A stretch of 64,000 nt of DNA from Denitromonas iodatirespirans (GTDB taxonomy: Bacteria > Pseudomonadota > Gammaproteobacteria > Burkholderiales > Rhodocyclaceae), in the NCBI RefSeq assembly GCF_018524365.1, contig NZ_JAEKFT010000006.1, forward strand, positions 62,001 through 126,000, given 5' to 3'. The translations under genes and the position numbers were made by a program. The notes beneath the pieces are model-generated. The model saw only the letters and a list, made by a program, of their open reading frames with translations. It was not told the DNA's origin and ran no database searches. Of this stretch, positions 11,340 through 20,699 are shown piece by piece (position 1 is the stretch's first letter; every line of letters starts with the position of its first letter).

Positions 11340-12359
11340 TCAATCACCATAACCCTCCGGGTTGGCCGACTGCCAGCGCCAGGCGTCGGTACACATGTCG
11401 GCCAGATCATACGCTGCCCGCCAATCCAGTGCGGCCTGCGCTTGCGCCGGATCGGCATAGCATTGGGCGATATCGCCTGCGCGACGCGGAGCAACGCGGT
11501 AGGGCACCGGACGGCCGGATGCCTGCTCGAAGGCCTTGATCACGTCGAGCACGCTGTAGCCCCGGCCCGTGCCCAGGTTCAAGGTGAGGACGCCGGCCCC
11601 GTCGATCAGGCGCTCGACCGCCCGCACATGCCCGACCGCCAGGTCGACCACATGGATGTAGTCGCGCACGCCGGTGCCGTCGGCCGTGGGGTAGTCGTCG
11701 CCAAACACGCTCAGCTGCGCCAGTTTGCCGACGGCCACCTGGCACACATAGGGCATCAGGTTGTTCGGAATCCCGTTGGGATCCTCGCCGATCAGGCCGG
11801 ACGGGTGCGCACCGACCGGGTTGAAGTAGCGCAGCAAGGCGAGCTGCCAGTCCGGGTCGGTGGCGGCGACATCGCGCAGGATGAACTCCAGCATCCACTT
11901 GGTGCGCCCGTACGGGTTGGTCGGCGCGGTCGGAAAATCTTCGCGGATCGGCACGCTGGCCGGGTCGCCATACACCGTCGCCGAGGAGCTGAAGACCATG
12001 CGCTTGAGCCCGTGGGCGGCCATCACCTCCAGCAGCACCAGCGTGCCGGAGACATTGTTGTCGTAGTAGGCCAGCGGCTTGGCGACCGACTCGCCAACCG
12101 CCTTGAGCCCGGCGAAATGAATCACCGCATCGAAGCGATGCGCACCGAATACCGCCTCGAGCCCCGGACGGTCGCGCAGATCGACCTCGTGCACCGCCGC
12201 CACCGGCCGCCCGGCGATCTGCGCCACACGCTGCAGCGCCAGGGGCTTGCTGTTGCTGAAGTTGTCGACAACCACCACTTGGTGCCCGGCCGCCATCAGC
12301 GCAACGCAGGTATGCGAGCCGATGTAGCCCGCACCACCGGTGACGAGAATGCATGCCAT
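11340..12359 (-). CDS. galE: UDP-glucose 4-epimerase GalE
   Basis: This 339-aa extended short-chain dehydrogenase interconverts UDP-glucose and UDP-galactose for surface polysaccharide or galactose metabolism. The NAD-binding GGAGYIGSH is at residues 8-16. The catalytic SSS (124-126) and Y150-x3-K154 are intact. I chose the ATG at 12359 (MACILVTGGAGYIG) because it gives the usual N-terminus and has GGGAG upstream; a longer frame to 12410 adds only atypical residues. Neighbours give no galactose operon context. The stop is 75 bp from the MarR start on the same strand. Confidence 0.95.
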   Translation of the reverse strand: MACILVTGGAGYIGSHTCVALMAAGHQVVVVDNFSNSKPLALQRVAQIAGRPVAAVHEVDLRDRPGLEAVFGAHRFDAVIHFAGLKAVGESVAKPLAYYDNNVSGTLVLLEVMAAHGLKRMVFSSSATVYGDPASVPIREDFPTAPTNPYGRTKWMLEFILRDVAATDPDWQLALLRYFNPVGAHPSGLIGEDPNGIPNNLMPYVCQVAVGKLAQLSVFGDDYPTADGTGVRDYIHVVDLAVGHVRAVERLIDGAGVLTLNLGTGRGYSVLDVIKAFEQASGRPVPYRVAPRRAGDIAQCYADPAQAQAALDWRAAYDLADMCTDAWRWQSANPEGYGD

Positions 12360-12430
12360 GCCAGAAACTCCCGAGGATGAAATATCGCCCGGATGATAAC
12401 CGCTTCGCACGACATGACGTCGGCGGACGC

Positions 12431-12452
12431 AAAAAAGCCGCCCGCAGGCGGC
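12431..12452 (-). terminator. terminator of the copper chaperone gene
   Basis: Reading on the minus strand, a 6-bp GC stem (GCCGCC/GGCGGC, 12437-12452, 4-nt loop) is followed by T6 (12431-12436). This is a compact intrinsic terminator about 25 bp past the PCu(A)C stop and ahead of galE, so galE needs its own promoter. Confidence 0.8.
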
Positions 12453-12476
12453 CTGGCATCGACTGGGGCGGCGCTC

Positions 12477-12941
12477 TCAGTGCATGCCGTGTTTCATCGG
12501 CGCGGCGGTCAGCGCACGCACAGGGGCCTCGACGTCGACCGTCTCGCGCGCGCCATCAGCCGCTTCGAAAGTCAGCGTCATCGGCACCGTCATGCCTTCG
12601 GACAGCGGCTTGGCCAGCCCCATCAACATGATGTGATACCCGCCCGGTTTGAGGTCCACCTTGGCGCCGGCGGGCAGATCGAGCGCCGCGACCGGGCGCA
12701 TCTTCATGACGTCGTTCTCCATCGTCATTTCATGCACCTCGACCTGCGCCGCGGCCGGGCTGCTGGCCCCGACCAGGCGCGTCGGGGCGCTCGCCGTCAG
12801 CCCCATGAAAGCCCCCGTGGCCTTCTGCGCGGCCACCGTGCCGCGCACCCAGGGGTCACTCACCGACACACCGCCGGCGCACGCAGCGGTTACGGTACAG
12901 GCCGACAGGATGGCGGCGATCAACTGACGGGTGTGCTTCAT
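12477..12941 (-). CDS. PCu(A)C-family copper chaperone
   Basis: This 154-aa exported protein starts with a signal sequence (about residues 1-22). The mature part matches periplasmic Cu(I) chaperones that deliver copper to the CuA/CuB centres of cytochrome c oxidase. The copper motif H-x10-M-x21-H-x-M is exact: His70, Met81, His103, Met105. A Met/His-rich end (MKHGMH) may add metal affinity. I chose the ATG at 12941 because MKHTRQLIAAIL is a good signal start with CGGAG upstream. It has its own terminator and is divergent from regB, so both lie in a respiratory context. Confidence 0.9.
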   Translation of the reverse strand: MKHTRQLIAAILSACTVTAACAGGVSVSDPWVRGTVAAQKATGAFMGLTASAPTRLVGASSPAAAQVEVHEMTMENDVMKMRPVAALDLPAGAKVDLKPGGYHIMLMGLAKPLSEGMTVPMTLTFEAADGARETVDVEAPVRALTAAPMKHGMH

Positions 12942-13059
12942 GGCGCGGTAACTCCGGTCGTTATGTCGCTCAAAAGGGTACCCCAAAGCGCGTGCGCACC
13001 ACTGCGTCAGTTCGTCGCACAGCGGCTGCGCGCTGCCGCTTGCGCCATAATGGCGGGCG

Positions 13060-14340
13060 ATGTTCGACCACCCCGCGCCCTCTCTCGACGACTCCCGCCC
13101 GGACGCCCGCCAGAGTCATGTCGCCCGCCTGATCACCCTGCGCTGGTATTCGGTGCTGGCGATGATTGCGCTGGCCGTTGGCGCCGCGCCGGCACTCGAC
13201 ATCCACATCCCCGCGGTCCCCATCGTGATGATTGCCGGCGCCCTCGGCCTGTGGAACCTGCTGCTCCTCAAGGGCCTGTCCGCCCCGAACCCACCCGGGC
13301 CGTGGAGCATCCTGCTCGAACTGGTGGTCGACCTGGCTGCCTGGAGCGGCGTGCTCTATCTCACCGGCGGGGCCACCAACCCGCTCATTTCCTTGTTCCT
13401 GCCCTTGATCGCGGTCGGTGCCGCCGTGCTGCCGGTGCTGCACACCTGGCTGCTGTCGGCCCTGTCGATCGGAATCTACTCGTGGCTGTGGGTGCACCAT
13501 CAGCCCCTCGGCCTGGCCGACCCGACCCGCGCCATCGACTGGCATCTGGCCGGGATGTGGGGCACCTTTGCGGTGTCCGCGCTGGTGATGACATGGTATG
13601 TATCGCGCATGACCAGCGCAGTGCGCGCCCGCGACCACGCACTGGCCCAGGCCCGCGAGCGCCGTCTGCGCAACGAGCGCATCGTCGCCATGGCCAATCT
13701 CGCCGCCGGCGCCGCCCATGAAATGGGCACCCCACTGGGCACCATGCGCCTGATCGTCGACAGCCTGCGCATGCAGTGCGACGACGACGGCGAAATTCAT
13801 GAGGATCTGGTGGTCATGGAGCAGCAGATCGCCCACTGCCGGTCGATACTCTCGCGGCTGACGGCCTCCGGCGGGCAGGCGCGGGTCGAGGCCGGCGGAG
13901 CCATCGCGGCAGCCGATTGGCTCGGGGGCGTGCTCGCCACCATCGAATCCCAGCGGCCCGACGTCACGATCGACCGCGCGGGCATCGACACACTCGCCGG
14001 TCTGCGCATGATCGCCGACCAGTCGCTCACCCAGGCCATGCACAACCTCGTCAACAACGCGGCCACGGCATCGCCCGACCGGCATGTCGCCGTCAGCGCC
14101 GGGCAAACGCAAGGGCAGCTCGAGATCCGCCTGGCCGATCGCGGCCCCGGCATTGCGCCGGACATCCTCGACGCCCTGCACCGCGCCCCCGCGGAGCGCC
14201 CGACCAGCAGCAACGGCCTCGGCATCGGGCTGCTGCTCAGCCTGGGCGCCATCGAATCCTTTGGTGGCACGCTACGCTACGCCCCGCGCGACGGCGGCGG
14301 TACCATCACCACCGTCACTCTGCCTTTGCTCAACCCATGA
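13060..14340 (+). CDS. regB: redox sensor histidine kinase RegB/PrrB/ActS type
   Basis: This 426-aa kinase has six predicted membrane helices (about residues 25-185). The sequence GGATNPL at 103-109 matches the quinone-sensing GGxxNPF heptad. The phosphoacceptor is His220 in AAGAAHEMGTPLGT, the conserved RegB H-box. Cys260 (QQIAHCRSIL) lies 40 residues after the histidine, the same offset as the redox-active Cys265 of Rhodobacter RegB. C-terminal N/G boxes (HNLVNNAA, DRGPGI, GLGIGL) are present. It probably phosphorylates the downstream RegA according to quinone redox state. Its stop overlaps the regA start (ATGA). Confidence 0.93.
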   Translation: MFDHPAPSLDDSRPDARQSHVARLITLRWYSVLAMIALAVGAAPALDIHIPAVPIVMIAGALGLWNLLLLKGLSAPNPPGPWSILLELVVDLAAWSGVLYLTGGATNPLISLFLPLIAVGAAVLPVLHTWLLSALSIGIYSWLWVHHQPLGLADPTRAIDWHLAGMWGTFAVSALVMTWYVSRMTSAVRARDHALAQARERRLRNERIVAMANLAAGAAHEMGTPLGTMRLIVDSLRMQCDDDGEIHEDLVVMEQQIAHCRSILSRLTASGGQARVEAGGAIAAADWLGGVLATIESQRPDVTIDRAGIDTLAGLRMIADQSLTQAMHNLVNNAATASPDRHVAVSAGQTQGQLEIRLADRGPGIAPDILDALHRAPAERPTSSNGLGIGLLLSLGAIESFGGTLRYAPRDGGGTITTVTLPLLNP

Positions 14341-14879
14341 CAACTTCAGGCATCCGCACCGTTCTGGTCGTCGACGACGACCCCGCCTTCAACCGCATTC
14401 TGTGCCGCACCCTGTCGCATCGGGGGCTCGAATGCATCGGTGCGCTCGACGGCAGCATGGCCCTGCAGGAGATGCGGCGCGTGCGACCGGATGCGGTCAT
14501 TCTCGATCTCAACCTGGCAGGCAGCTCCGGCCTGCCCCTGATCGCCCCCCTGCGCGAGGTGCGCGCCGACACCCGCATCCTGGTCCTCACCGGCTACGCC
14601 AGCATCACCACCGCGGTCGACGCCATCAAACTTGGCGCCCATCAGTATCTGGCCAAGCCGGCCGACGCCGACAGCATCCTGCGGGCTCTCACCGACGCTG
14701 TCACGGCCCCGTGCGACACGGCGCCCGTCGAACCGATGTCCGTCGACCGCCTGGAGTGGGAGCACATCCAGCGCGTGCTGGCGGAACACCAGGGCAACAT
14801 CTCCGCTACCGCCCGCGCGCTCAAGATGCATCGCCGCACGCTACAGCGAAAGCTGGCCAAACGCCCGGTGAAGGAATGA
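14337..14879 (+). CDS. regA: response regulator RegA/PrrA/ActR type
   Basis: This 180-aa regulator has an N-terminal receiver (acidic DDD 13-15, phosphoacceptor Asp57, LTGYAS switch region). A Fis-type helix-turn-helix lies at the C-terminus (about 152-175, GNISATARALKMHRRTLQRK), which is the almost invariant RegA DNA-binding helix. The receiver is joined by a short linker, and the total length is close to the usual 184. It is the partner of the overlapping regB and probably controls respiration, carbon or nitrogen genes under low oxygen. Its stop overlaps the next start (ATGA). Confidence 0.94.
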   Translation: MTTSGIRTVLVVDDDPAFNRILCRTLSHRGLECIGALDGSMALQEMRRVRPDAVILDLNLAGSSGLPLIAPLREVRADTRILVLTGYASITTAVDAIKLGAHQYLAKPADADSILRALTDAVTAPCDTAPVEPMSVDRLEWEHIQRVLAEHQGNISATARALKMHRRTLQRKLAKRPVKE

Positions 14880-15262
14880 GCGCCGACGGCGAGCGCATCG
14901 ACAAGTGGTTGTGGGCCGCGCGCTTCTACAAAACCCGTAGCTTGGCAAAGGCCGCCGTCGACGGCGGCCATGTGCATGTGAACGGCACGCGGGTCAAACC
15001 CGCACGCATGCTCCACCCGGGCGACACACTGGAAATTACGCTCGGCACGCGCAAGGTGACCTTGACGGTGGCCGGGCTCTCCGAGCGCCGCGACCCCGCC
15101 CCGGTCGCCCAGCTGCTCTACGCCGAAACCCCCGAGAGCCTTGCCCGCGCCGAAGCCGAACGTGCCCAGCGCCTGGCACAAGGTCCAGCCCGCCAGGGCG
15201 GGCGACCGACCAAACGGGACCGGCGCCTGATTCACCGCTTCAACGAATCGGGCGACACCTGA
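14876..15262 (+). CDS. hslR: S4-domain RNA-binding protein Hsp15
   Basis: This 128-aa protein carries an S4 RNA-binding domain over about residues 7-70 (RIDKWLWAARFYKTRSLA...GHVHVNG) and a basic C-terminal tail. It fits Hsp15, which binds free 50S subunits that carry nascent chains after heat-induced dissociation and helps recycle them. It overlaps regA by 4 bp, so it is translated with the redox two-component system, an unusual partner. A 13-bp hairpin terminator follows. The symbol rests on family resemblance. Confidence 0.85.
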   Translation: MSADGERIDKWLWAARFYKTRSLAKAAVDGGHVHVNGTRVKPARMLHPGDTLEITLGTRKVTLTVAGLSERRDPAPVAQLLYAETPESLARAEAERAQRLAQGPARQGGRPTKRDRRLIHRFNESGDT

Positions 15263-15391
15263 ATCAAGACGGTCACGCGGACTGGGCCAAAGCACGCAAC
15301 ACTCGCCGAGTGCGCCTTCCTGGCAATCGATGAGGGCCGGCCCACAAGCCACCAAACCCGGGCCTACCGGAGCCGGTGAGCGCGCCGGAAA

Positions 15392-15421
15392 CAAAACGCC
15401 CCGCTTGAGCGGGGCGTTTTG
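15392..15421. terminator. bidirectional terminator between hslR and rplQ
   Basis: CAAAACGCCCCGC and its exact complement form a 13-bp stem with a TTGA loop. An A4 run on one side and a T4 run on the other let it end both the rightward regB-regA-hslR transcript and the leftward alpha operon ending at rplQ. Confidence 0.92.
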
Positions 15422-15464
15422 CTGATCGGGATCATGGTCGGGTCTAGGCCCCGACCGGTCGCGT

Positions 15465-15872
15465 TCAAGCGGCTTTTTCTTCCGCCGGTGCGTCGATCGG
15501 CTCAGCGGCCTCCTCAGGACGATCCAGCAACTCGACCAGCGCCATCGGTGCATTGTCGCCGTCGCGGAAGCCGTACTTCAGGATGCGCAGATAGCCGCCG
15601 TTGCGGGCAGCGAAACGCGGGCCCAGCTCGTCAAAGAGCTTGACCACCATGTCGCGGTCGCGCAGACGGTCGAAGGCCAGACGGCGATTGGCTACCGTGG
15701 CTTTCTTGCTCAGCGTGATGAGGGGCTCGACCACCCGGCGCAGTTCCTTTGCCTTGGGGAGGGTCGTCTTGATGACTTCGTGCTGCAGCAGCGCATTTGC
15801 CATGTTGCGGAACATTGCCTGGCGGTGTGCACTGGTGCGGTTCAGCTTGCGAAGACCGTTACGGTGACGCAT
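15465..15872 (-). CDS. rplQ: 50S ribosomal protein L17
   Basis: L17 (135 aa) begins [17 protein letters not shown], the near-invariant N-terminus, and sits near the peptide exit tunnel. The last 15 or so residues form an acidic Ala/Glu-rich tail ([16 protein letters not shown]) beyond the core fold. It is the last gene of the alpha operon, 26 bp after rpoA, and is followed by a strong terminator. Confidence 0.97.
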   Translation of the reverse strand: MRHRNGLRKLNRTSAHRQAMFRNMANALLQHEVIKTTLPKAKELRRVVEPLITLSKKATVANRRLAFDRLRDRDMVVKLFDELGPRFAARNGGYLRILKYGFRDGDNAPMALVELLDRPEEAAEPIDAPAEEKAA

Positions 15873-15898
15873 GATCTCGTTCCTTTATCCCTGCCGAA

Positions 15899-16879
15899 TC
15901 AACCGAGCTTCTCGAGCCCGGCCGGCGGCCAATTTTCCAACTTCATGCCGAGCGTCAGGCCGCGCGAAGCGAGCACTTCCTTGATCTCGTTCAGCGACTT
16001 GCGACCGAGATTCGGCGTCTTGAGCAGTTCGGTTTCCGTCCGTTGGATCAGGTCACCGATGTAATAGATGTTTTCTGCCTTCAGGCAATTCGCCGAGCGG
16101 ACAGTCAGCTCCAGATCATCGACCGGACGCAGCAACACGGGGTCGATCGTCGGCGCCTGTGTGGCCTCGACTTCGATCGGCGTGCCTTCCAGATCGGCAA
16201 ACACGGACAGCTGATCAACCAGCACGCGAGCCGCAAAGCGGATCGCCTCTTCCGGATCGACGGCACCGTTGGTCTCGATATCGATCACCAGACGGTCCAG
16301 GTCGGTACGCTGCTCGACCCGTGCGCTTTCGACCTTGTAGCTGACACGACGCACCGGGCTGAACGAAGCGTCCAGCACGACATGGCCGATCGACTTGGAT
16401 TCGCCATTGGTCGGACGCTGGTTAGCCGGCTGGTAACCACGGCCTTCCTCGACCTTGATCTCCATGTCGAGCTTGCCGCCGGGCGCCAGATGCGCGATCA
16501 CGAAGTCGGGGTTGATGACTTCGACGTCGTGGGTGGTCTCGATGTCCGCCGCCGTCACGACACCTTCACCGGATTTGGCCAGGCGCAGCACCGCATCCGA
16601 GCGGTTGTGCATCTTCAGCACGACCCCTTTCAGGTTCAGCAGCAGGTCGACCACGTCCTCGCGGACACCGTCCAGTGTCGAGTACTCGTGCAGCACGCCC
16701 TGGATGCTAACTTCGGTCGGTGCACACCCCGGAAGCGACGACAGCAAGATCCGACGCAGGGCGTTACCGAGCGTGTGTCCGAATCCGCGCTCGAACGGCT
16801 CCATCGTCACTCGTGCATGCACGGTCGACAGGCTTTGTACGTCAATGATGCGCGGTTTCAGCAGTACATTGCTTTGCAT
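15899..16879 (-). CDS. rpoA: RNA polymerase alpha subunit
   Basis: Alpha (326 aa) nucleates core polymerase assembly through its N-terminal domain (residues 1-230; [17 protein letters not shown]). Its C-terminal domain (about 245-326; [30 protein letters not shown]) contacts UP elements and activators. Both domains and the linker are complete. It lies between rpsD and rplQ, the usual place in proteobacteria. Confidence 0.98.
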   Translation of the reverse strand: MQSNVLLKPRIIDVQSLSTVHARVTMEPFERGFGHTLGNALRRILLSSLPGCAPTEVSIQGVLHEYSTLDGVREDVVDLLLNLKGVVLKMHNRSDAVLRLAKSGEGVVTAADIETTHDVEVINPDFVIAHLAPGGKLDMEIKVEEGRGYQPANQRPTNGESKSIGHVVLDASFSPVRRVSYKVESARVEQRTDLDRLVIDIETNGAVDPEEAIRFAARVLVDQLSVFADLEGTPIEVEATQAPTIDPVLLRPVDDLELTVRSANCLKAENIYYIGDLIQRTETELLKTPNLGRKSLNEIKEVLASRGLTLGMKLENWPPAGLEKLG

Positions 16880-16918
16880 CAGCAGTCCTTGTTTCGCAAA
16901 TTACGTCAGAAACCGCAA

Positions 16919-17548
16919 TCAGCGGGAGTAAAGTTCGACGACCAGACCTTCGTTCAGCGTGGCAGGCAGTTCGCTGCGCTGCGGGTAGGCCTTGAACACG
17001 CCCTTGCCGGCTTTCACATCCACTTCGATCCATTCCGGGAATCCGCGGGATTCCGCAGCTTCCAGCGCCGCCTTGACACGCAGAGTGCCGCGGACGCTTT
17101 CGGTGACTTCAACCACATCACCCGGACGAACGTTGTAAGACGGGATGTTCACACGCTGACCGTTGACCAGGACGCCGTTGTGGCGAACGACCTGACGCGC
17201 TTCAGCACGGGAAACACCAAAGCCCATGCGGTAGGCAACCGAATCCAGGCGACCTTCCAGCAGTTGCAGCAGGTTCTCACCCGTCTGGCCGCGGCGGCGA
17301 TCAGCCTCGGAATACACTTTCCGGAACTGGCGCTCGAGCACGCCGTAGAGGCGGCGGATCTTCTGCTTTTCGCGCAGCTGAACGCCGTAACCGGACATGC
17401 GCTGACCGGAACGCTGACCGTGCTGACCAGGCGCATAGGCGCGGCGCTCGATGGCGCACTTATCGGTAAAGCACTTCTCGCCTTTCAGGAACAGCTTCTC
17501 GCCTTCACGGCGGCACTGGCGGCACTTGGGATCAAGATTGCGGGCCAC
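16919..17548 (-). CDS. rpsD: 30S ribosomal protein S4
   Basis: S4 (209 aa) initiates 30S assembly and in E. coli represses its own operon. Cys9, Cys12, Cys26 and Cys31 form a zinc site, so this is the C+ type, unlike E. coli S4. The S4 RNA-binding domain covers about residues 98-160. The start codon is GTG at 17548, preceded by AAGGAG. Confidence 0.97.
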   Translation of the reverse strand: MARNLDPKCRQCRREGEKLFLKGEKCFTDKCAIERRAYAPGQHGQRSGQRMSGYGVQLREKQKIRRLYGVLERQFRKVYSEADRRRGQTGENLLQLLEGRLDSVAYRMGFGVSRAEARQVVRHNGVLVNGQRVNIPSYNVRPGDVVEVTESVRGTLRVKAALEAAESRGFPEWIEVDVKAGKGVFKAYPQRSELPATLNEGLVVELYSR

Positions 17549-17561
17549 GTTTTACTCCTTG

Positions 17562-17951
17562 TTAGATACGGCGCTTCTTGGGCGGCCGGCAACCGTTGTG
17601 CGGGATCGGCGTGATATCGGTGATGCTGGTCACCTTGATACCCAGCGCATTCAGCGCACGCACCGACGACTCACGCCCCGGGCCAGGCCCCTTGATGCGC
17701 ACTTCGACGTTCTTCACGCCACACTCCTGAGCGGCCTTGCCAGCCGCTTCCGCGGCCACCTGGGCGGCGAACGGAGTGCTCTTGCGCGAGCCCTTGAAGC
17801 CGGCACCACCCGAAGTCGCCCACGACAAGGCGTTGCCCTGACGGTCGGTGATGGTGATGATGGTGTTGTTGAAGCTCGCATGAACATGAACAATGCCTTC
17901 GGCAACGTTCTTCTTGACCTTCTTGCGAACTTTGGTTGCAGTCTTAGCCAT
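17562..17951 (-). CDS. rpsK: 30S ribosomal protein S11
   Basis: S11 (129 aa) lies in the platform at the mRNA exit. [19 protein letters not shown] and the C-terminal [12 protein letters not shown] are family hallmarks. It is tightly packed (12-13 bp) between rpsM and rpsD in the alpha operon. Confidence 0.98.
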   Translation of the reverse strand: MAKTATKVRKKVKKNVAEGIVHVHASFNNTIITITDRQGNALSWATSGGAGFKGSRKSTPFAAQVAAEAAGKAAQECGVKNVEVRIKGPGPGRESSVRALNALGIKVTSITDITPIPHNGCRPPKKRRI

Positions 17952-17963
17952 ATCTCGTCTCTA

Positions 17964-18326
17964 TCACTTCTTGCCGGCAATTGCCTTGCGCGGTCCCTTG
18001 CGGGTGCGGGCGTTCGTGCGGGTCCGCTGACCACGGCACGGCAGACCGCGACGATGGCGCAGCCCACGATAGCAACTCAGGTCCATCAGGCGCTTGATGC
18101 TCATCGTGATTTCACGACGCAGATCGCCTTCAACCGAGAACTTGCCCACCTCGTCGCGCAGACGCTCCATATCCGACTCAGTCAAATCCTTGATCTTTGC
18201 CGAACGTGCAACACCGGCTGCGTCGCAGATTTTCTGCGCGCGCGTCCGGCCAACCCCGAAGATCGCCGTCAATGCGATTTCCGCGTGTTTGTGATTGGGA
18301 ATGTTTACCCCAGCAATACGGGCCAT
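17964..18326 (-). CDS. rpsM: 30S ribosomal protein S13
   Basis: S13 (120 aa) sits in the 30S head and contacts P-site tRNA and the 50S through bridge B1. It has the [14 protein letters not shown] start, the helix-two-turn-helix region and a basic tail ([14 protein letters not shown]). It is the first gene after a near-consensus promoter between rpmJ and rpsM, so it heads the alpha operon as in E. coli. Confidence 0.98.
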   Translation of the reverse strand: MARIAGVNIPNHKHAEIALTAIFGVGRTRAQKICDAAGVARSAKIKDLTESDMERLRDEVGKFSVEGDLRREITMSIKRLMDLSCYRGLRHRRGLPCRGQRTRTNARTRKGPRKAIAGKK

Positions 18327-18354
18327 CCGATCACCCCAGAAAGTTAAACCTTAA

Positions 18355-18383
18355 ATTATAGTTCTGATAACTTTCGTTATCAA
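18355..18383 (-). promoter_or_regulatory. alpha operon promoter within a hairpin
   Basis: On the minus strand TTGATA (18383-18378) and TATAAT (18360-18355) are exactly 17 nt apart, an almost consensus sigma70 promoter upstream of rpsM. The -35 contains the TGA stop of rpmJ (18382-18380). A perfect 7-bp hairpin with a GAAA loop (TGATAAC/GTTATCA, 18365-18382) fills the -35 and spacer. Confidence 0.8.
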
Positions 18384-18493
18384 CCCTGGCGCTGCTTGTG
18401 ACGCGGATCGGTGCAAATCACACGAACCACGCCTTTGCGGCGAATGATCTTGCAGTTTCGGCAGAGGCGCTTCACTGAAGCCTGAACTCTCAT
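18380..18493 (-). CDS. rpmJ: 50S ribosomal protein L36
   Basis: This 37-aa protein reads [19 protein letters not shown] and onward to [11 protein letters not shown]. Cys11, Cys14, Cys27 and His32 form the zinc ribbon, so it is the zinc-binding form. It lies 21 bp after infA. Its TGA stop forms part of the -35 of the downstream promoter. Confidence 0.97.
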   Translation of the reverse strand: MRVQASVKRLCRNCKIIRRKGVVRVICTDPRHKQRQG

Positions 18494-18514
18494 TTCTATC
18501 TCCTGAAGATTCTG

Positions 18515-18733
18515 TTACTTGGAGCGGAACACAATCCGCCCCTTGGTCAGATCGTATGGCGTCAATTGCACTGTGACGCGGTCCCCAGGCAGGATCCGAA
18601 TGTAGTGCATGCGCATCTTCCCGGAAATATGGCCCAGTACCGTATGGCCATTTTCCAGGCGAACCTTAAACATCGCATTGGGAAGGGTTTCCAACACCTC
18701 CCCCTGCATCTCGATGCCGTCTTCCTTCGTCAT
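18515..18733 (-). CDS. infA: translation initiation factor IF-1
   Basis: IF-1 (72 aa) is a single S1-like OB fold that occupies the 30S A site during initiation. I chose the ATG at 18733 ([20 protein letters not shown]) because it gives the exact family length; an upstream in-frame extension is inside secY. Location between secY and rpmJ is the betaproteobacterial arrangement; in E. coli infA is elsewhere. This copy departs from the usual MAKEDVIEMQG at residues 2 and 6. Confidence 0.96.
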   Translation of the reverse strand: MTKEDGIEMQGEVLETLPNAMFKVRLENGHTVLGHISGKMRMHYIRILPGDRVTVQLTPYDLTKGRIVFRSK

Positions 18734-18740
18734 GGTGCTC

Positions 18741-20066
18741 TTACCGCATCGGCATTCCCGCACCCTTGAAATTGGCCTTCTTGAGAAGGCTTTCATACTG
18801 GTGCGACATGATGTACGCCTGAACCTGTGCCATGAAATCCATCGTCACGACAACGATGATCAGCAACGAGGTCCCCCCGAAATAAAACGGCACGTTCCAC
18901 TTCAGAATCAGAAACTCAGGAAGCAGACACACCAGCGTGATGTACACCGCGCCCGCCATGGTCAATCGCATCAGGATGCGATCGATGTAGCGCGCCGTCT
19001 GCTCGCCCGGACGAATCCCCGGAACAAACGCACCGCTCTTCTTCAAGTTATCTGCCGTTTCCCGCGCATTGAACACCAGCGCGGTATAGAAGAAGCAGAA
19101 AAACACGATCGCAGCGGCGTACAACATCACGTAAATCGGCTGCCCGGGGGCCAAGGTGGCGGAAATGTCCCGCAACCAGGTCATGCCCTCGGAAGCACCA
19201 AACCATTGCCCCAGCGTAGCGGGAAACAGGATGATGCTCGACGCGAAGATCGGCGGAATGACGCCAGCCATGTTCAGCTTCAAGGGCAGGTGCGAACTCT
19301 GTCCGCCATACACCTTGTTGCCGACCTGACGCTTCGCGTAATTGACCAGAATCTTCCGTTGGCCACGCTCGACAAACACCACCAACGCGGTCACCAGCAC
19401 CACCAGGATGCAGATGAACAAGGCCGTGAAGGGATGCATGCCGCCGGTGCGCACCAGCTCGAACAAACCACCGATCGCGCTCGGCAGGCCGGAGGCGATG
19501 CCGGCGAAAATGATCAGCGAAATGCCGTTGCCCAGTCCGCGCTCAGTGATCTGCTCACCCAGCCACATCAGGAACATGGTACCGGTCACCAGCGTCGCCA
19601 CGGTCACGAAGCGGAACATCAAGCCAGGGTCCAGCACCAAGCCCGGCTGGCCTTCCAGCGCCACCGAGATACCGACCGCCTGGAACAACGCCAGCGCCAG
19701 CGTGCCGTAACGCGTGTACTGAGTGATCTTGCGACGGCCCGCCTCGCCTTCCTTCTTCAGCGCCTCGAGTTGCGGCGACGCGACGCTCATCAATTGCATG
19801 ATGATCGACGCCGAAATGTACGGCATGATCCCGAGCGCGAAAATGGTGAATCGTGACAGCGCGCCGCCGGAAAAGAGGTTGAACACCCCAAGAATTCCGC
19901 CTTGCTGCGTCTGGAACAGTTCCGCCAGTTTCTGCGGATCGATCCCGGGCACAGGAATGTGCGCACCGATGCGATACACCACCAACGCCCCCAACAGGAA
20001 CATCAGTCGGCGACGCAGGTCGCCGAACTTGCCCTGATTGCCAAGGGTCGCGGGTTGTTTTGCCAC
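18741..20066 (-). CDS. secY: preprotein translocase subunit SecY
   Basis: SecY (441 aa) is the ten-helix protein-conducting channel of the Sec translocon, partnered by SecE, whose gene is also in this window. The plug-proximal [18 protein letters not shown] segment, several long hydrophobic helices, and the cytoplasmic loop RKI(L)VNYAKRQVG are clear. The start codon is GTG at 20066. It is the last large gene of the spc operon, 11 bp after rplO. Confidence 0.98.
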   Translation of the reverse strand: MAKQPATLGNQGKFGDLRRRLMFLLGALVVYRIGAHIPVPGIDPQKLAELFQTQQGGILGVFNLFSGGALSRFTIFALGIMPYISASIIMQLMSVASPQLEALKKEGEAGRRKITQYTRYGTLALALFQAVGISVALEGQPGLVLDPGLMFRFVTVATLVTGTMFLMWLGEQITERGLGNGISLIIFAGIASGLPSAIGGLFELVRTGGMHPFTALFICILVVLVTALVVFVERGQRKILVNYAKRQVGNKVYGGQSSHLPLKLNMAGVIPPIFASSIILFPATLGQWFGASEGMTWLRDISATLAPGQPIYVMLYAAAIVFFCFFYTALVFNARETADNLKKSGAFVPGIRPGEQTARYIDRILMRLTMAGAVYITLVCLLPEFLILKWNVPFYFGGTSLLIIVVVTMDFMAQVQAYIMSHQYESLLKKANFKGAGMPMR

Positions 20067-20077
20067 GATCTGACGCC

Positions 20078-20512
20078 TTACTCTGCGACGCTGCCGCCGG
20101 CCGCCTGAATCGCCGCAAGCGCGCCTTTGGTCGCGCCAACACCGGACAGGACAACCTTGCGGGTGATGGCACCCGACAGAATCACTTTCGCTGACAGCGC
20201 GTCAGCGGGCACCACGCCGGCCTGCTTCAGCACCAGCAGGTCGATCTGATCGACCGGCAGCGCTTCCAGCTCGGACAGGCGAACTTCGACATTACGGCCG
20301 CGCACCAGGGAGATGAAGCCGCGCTTCGGCAGACGGCGTTGAATCGGCATCTGACCGCCTTCAAAGCCGACTTTGTGGAAACCGCCCGAACGCGACTTCT
20401 GGCCCTTGTGACCGCGACCGCCGGTCTTGCCAAGCCCACTGCCGATACCGCGCCCAACGCGCTTGCGAGCGTGCTTAGCACCTTCGGCTGATTTGATGGT
20501 ATTGAGTTGCAT
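20078..20512 (-). CDS. rplO: 50S ribosomal protein L15
   Basis: L15 (144 aa) has the Gly/Arg/Lys-rich N-terminus [20 protein letters not shown] and the C-terminal [18 protein letters not shown] segment of the family. Its ATG directly follows the rpmD stop (TAAATG). Confidence 0.98.
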   Translation of the reverse strand: MQLNTIKSAEGAKHARKRVGRGIGSGLGKTGGRGHKGQKSRSGGFHKVGFEGGQMPIQRRLPKRGFISLVRGRNVEVRLSELEALPVDQIDLLVLKQAGVVPADALSAKVILSGAITRKVVLSGVGATKGALAAIQAAGGSVAE

Positions 20513-20695
20513 TTAGCCCTCGCACTTCACCAGATAGGCGACCTTGTTAACCATGCCGCGCACCTCGGGGGTGTCCTGGAGCTCAACCGTGTGGTTGAGG
20601 CGACGCAGACCCAGCCCACGCACGGTCGCGCGGTGGGACTGCTTGGTTCCGATGACGCTCTTGATGAGCGTGACTTTCAGTTTTTTGTCCGCCAT
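20513..20695 (-). CDS. rpmD: 50S ribosomal protein L30
   Basis: L30 (60 aa) starts at 20695 with [19 protein letters not shown]; a four-residue upstream extension is inside the spacing to rpsE and is unlikely. The [21 protein letters not shown] motif is typical. It sits between rpsE and rplO. Confidence 0.97.
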   Translation of the reverse strand: MADKKLKVTLIKSVIGTKQSHRATVRGLGLRRLNHTVELQDTPEVRGMVNKVAYLVKCEG

Positions 20696-20699
20696 GACC

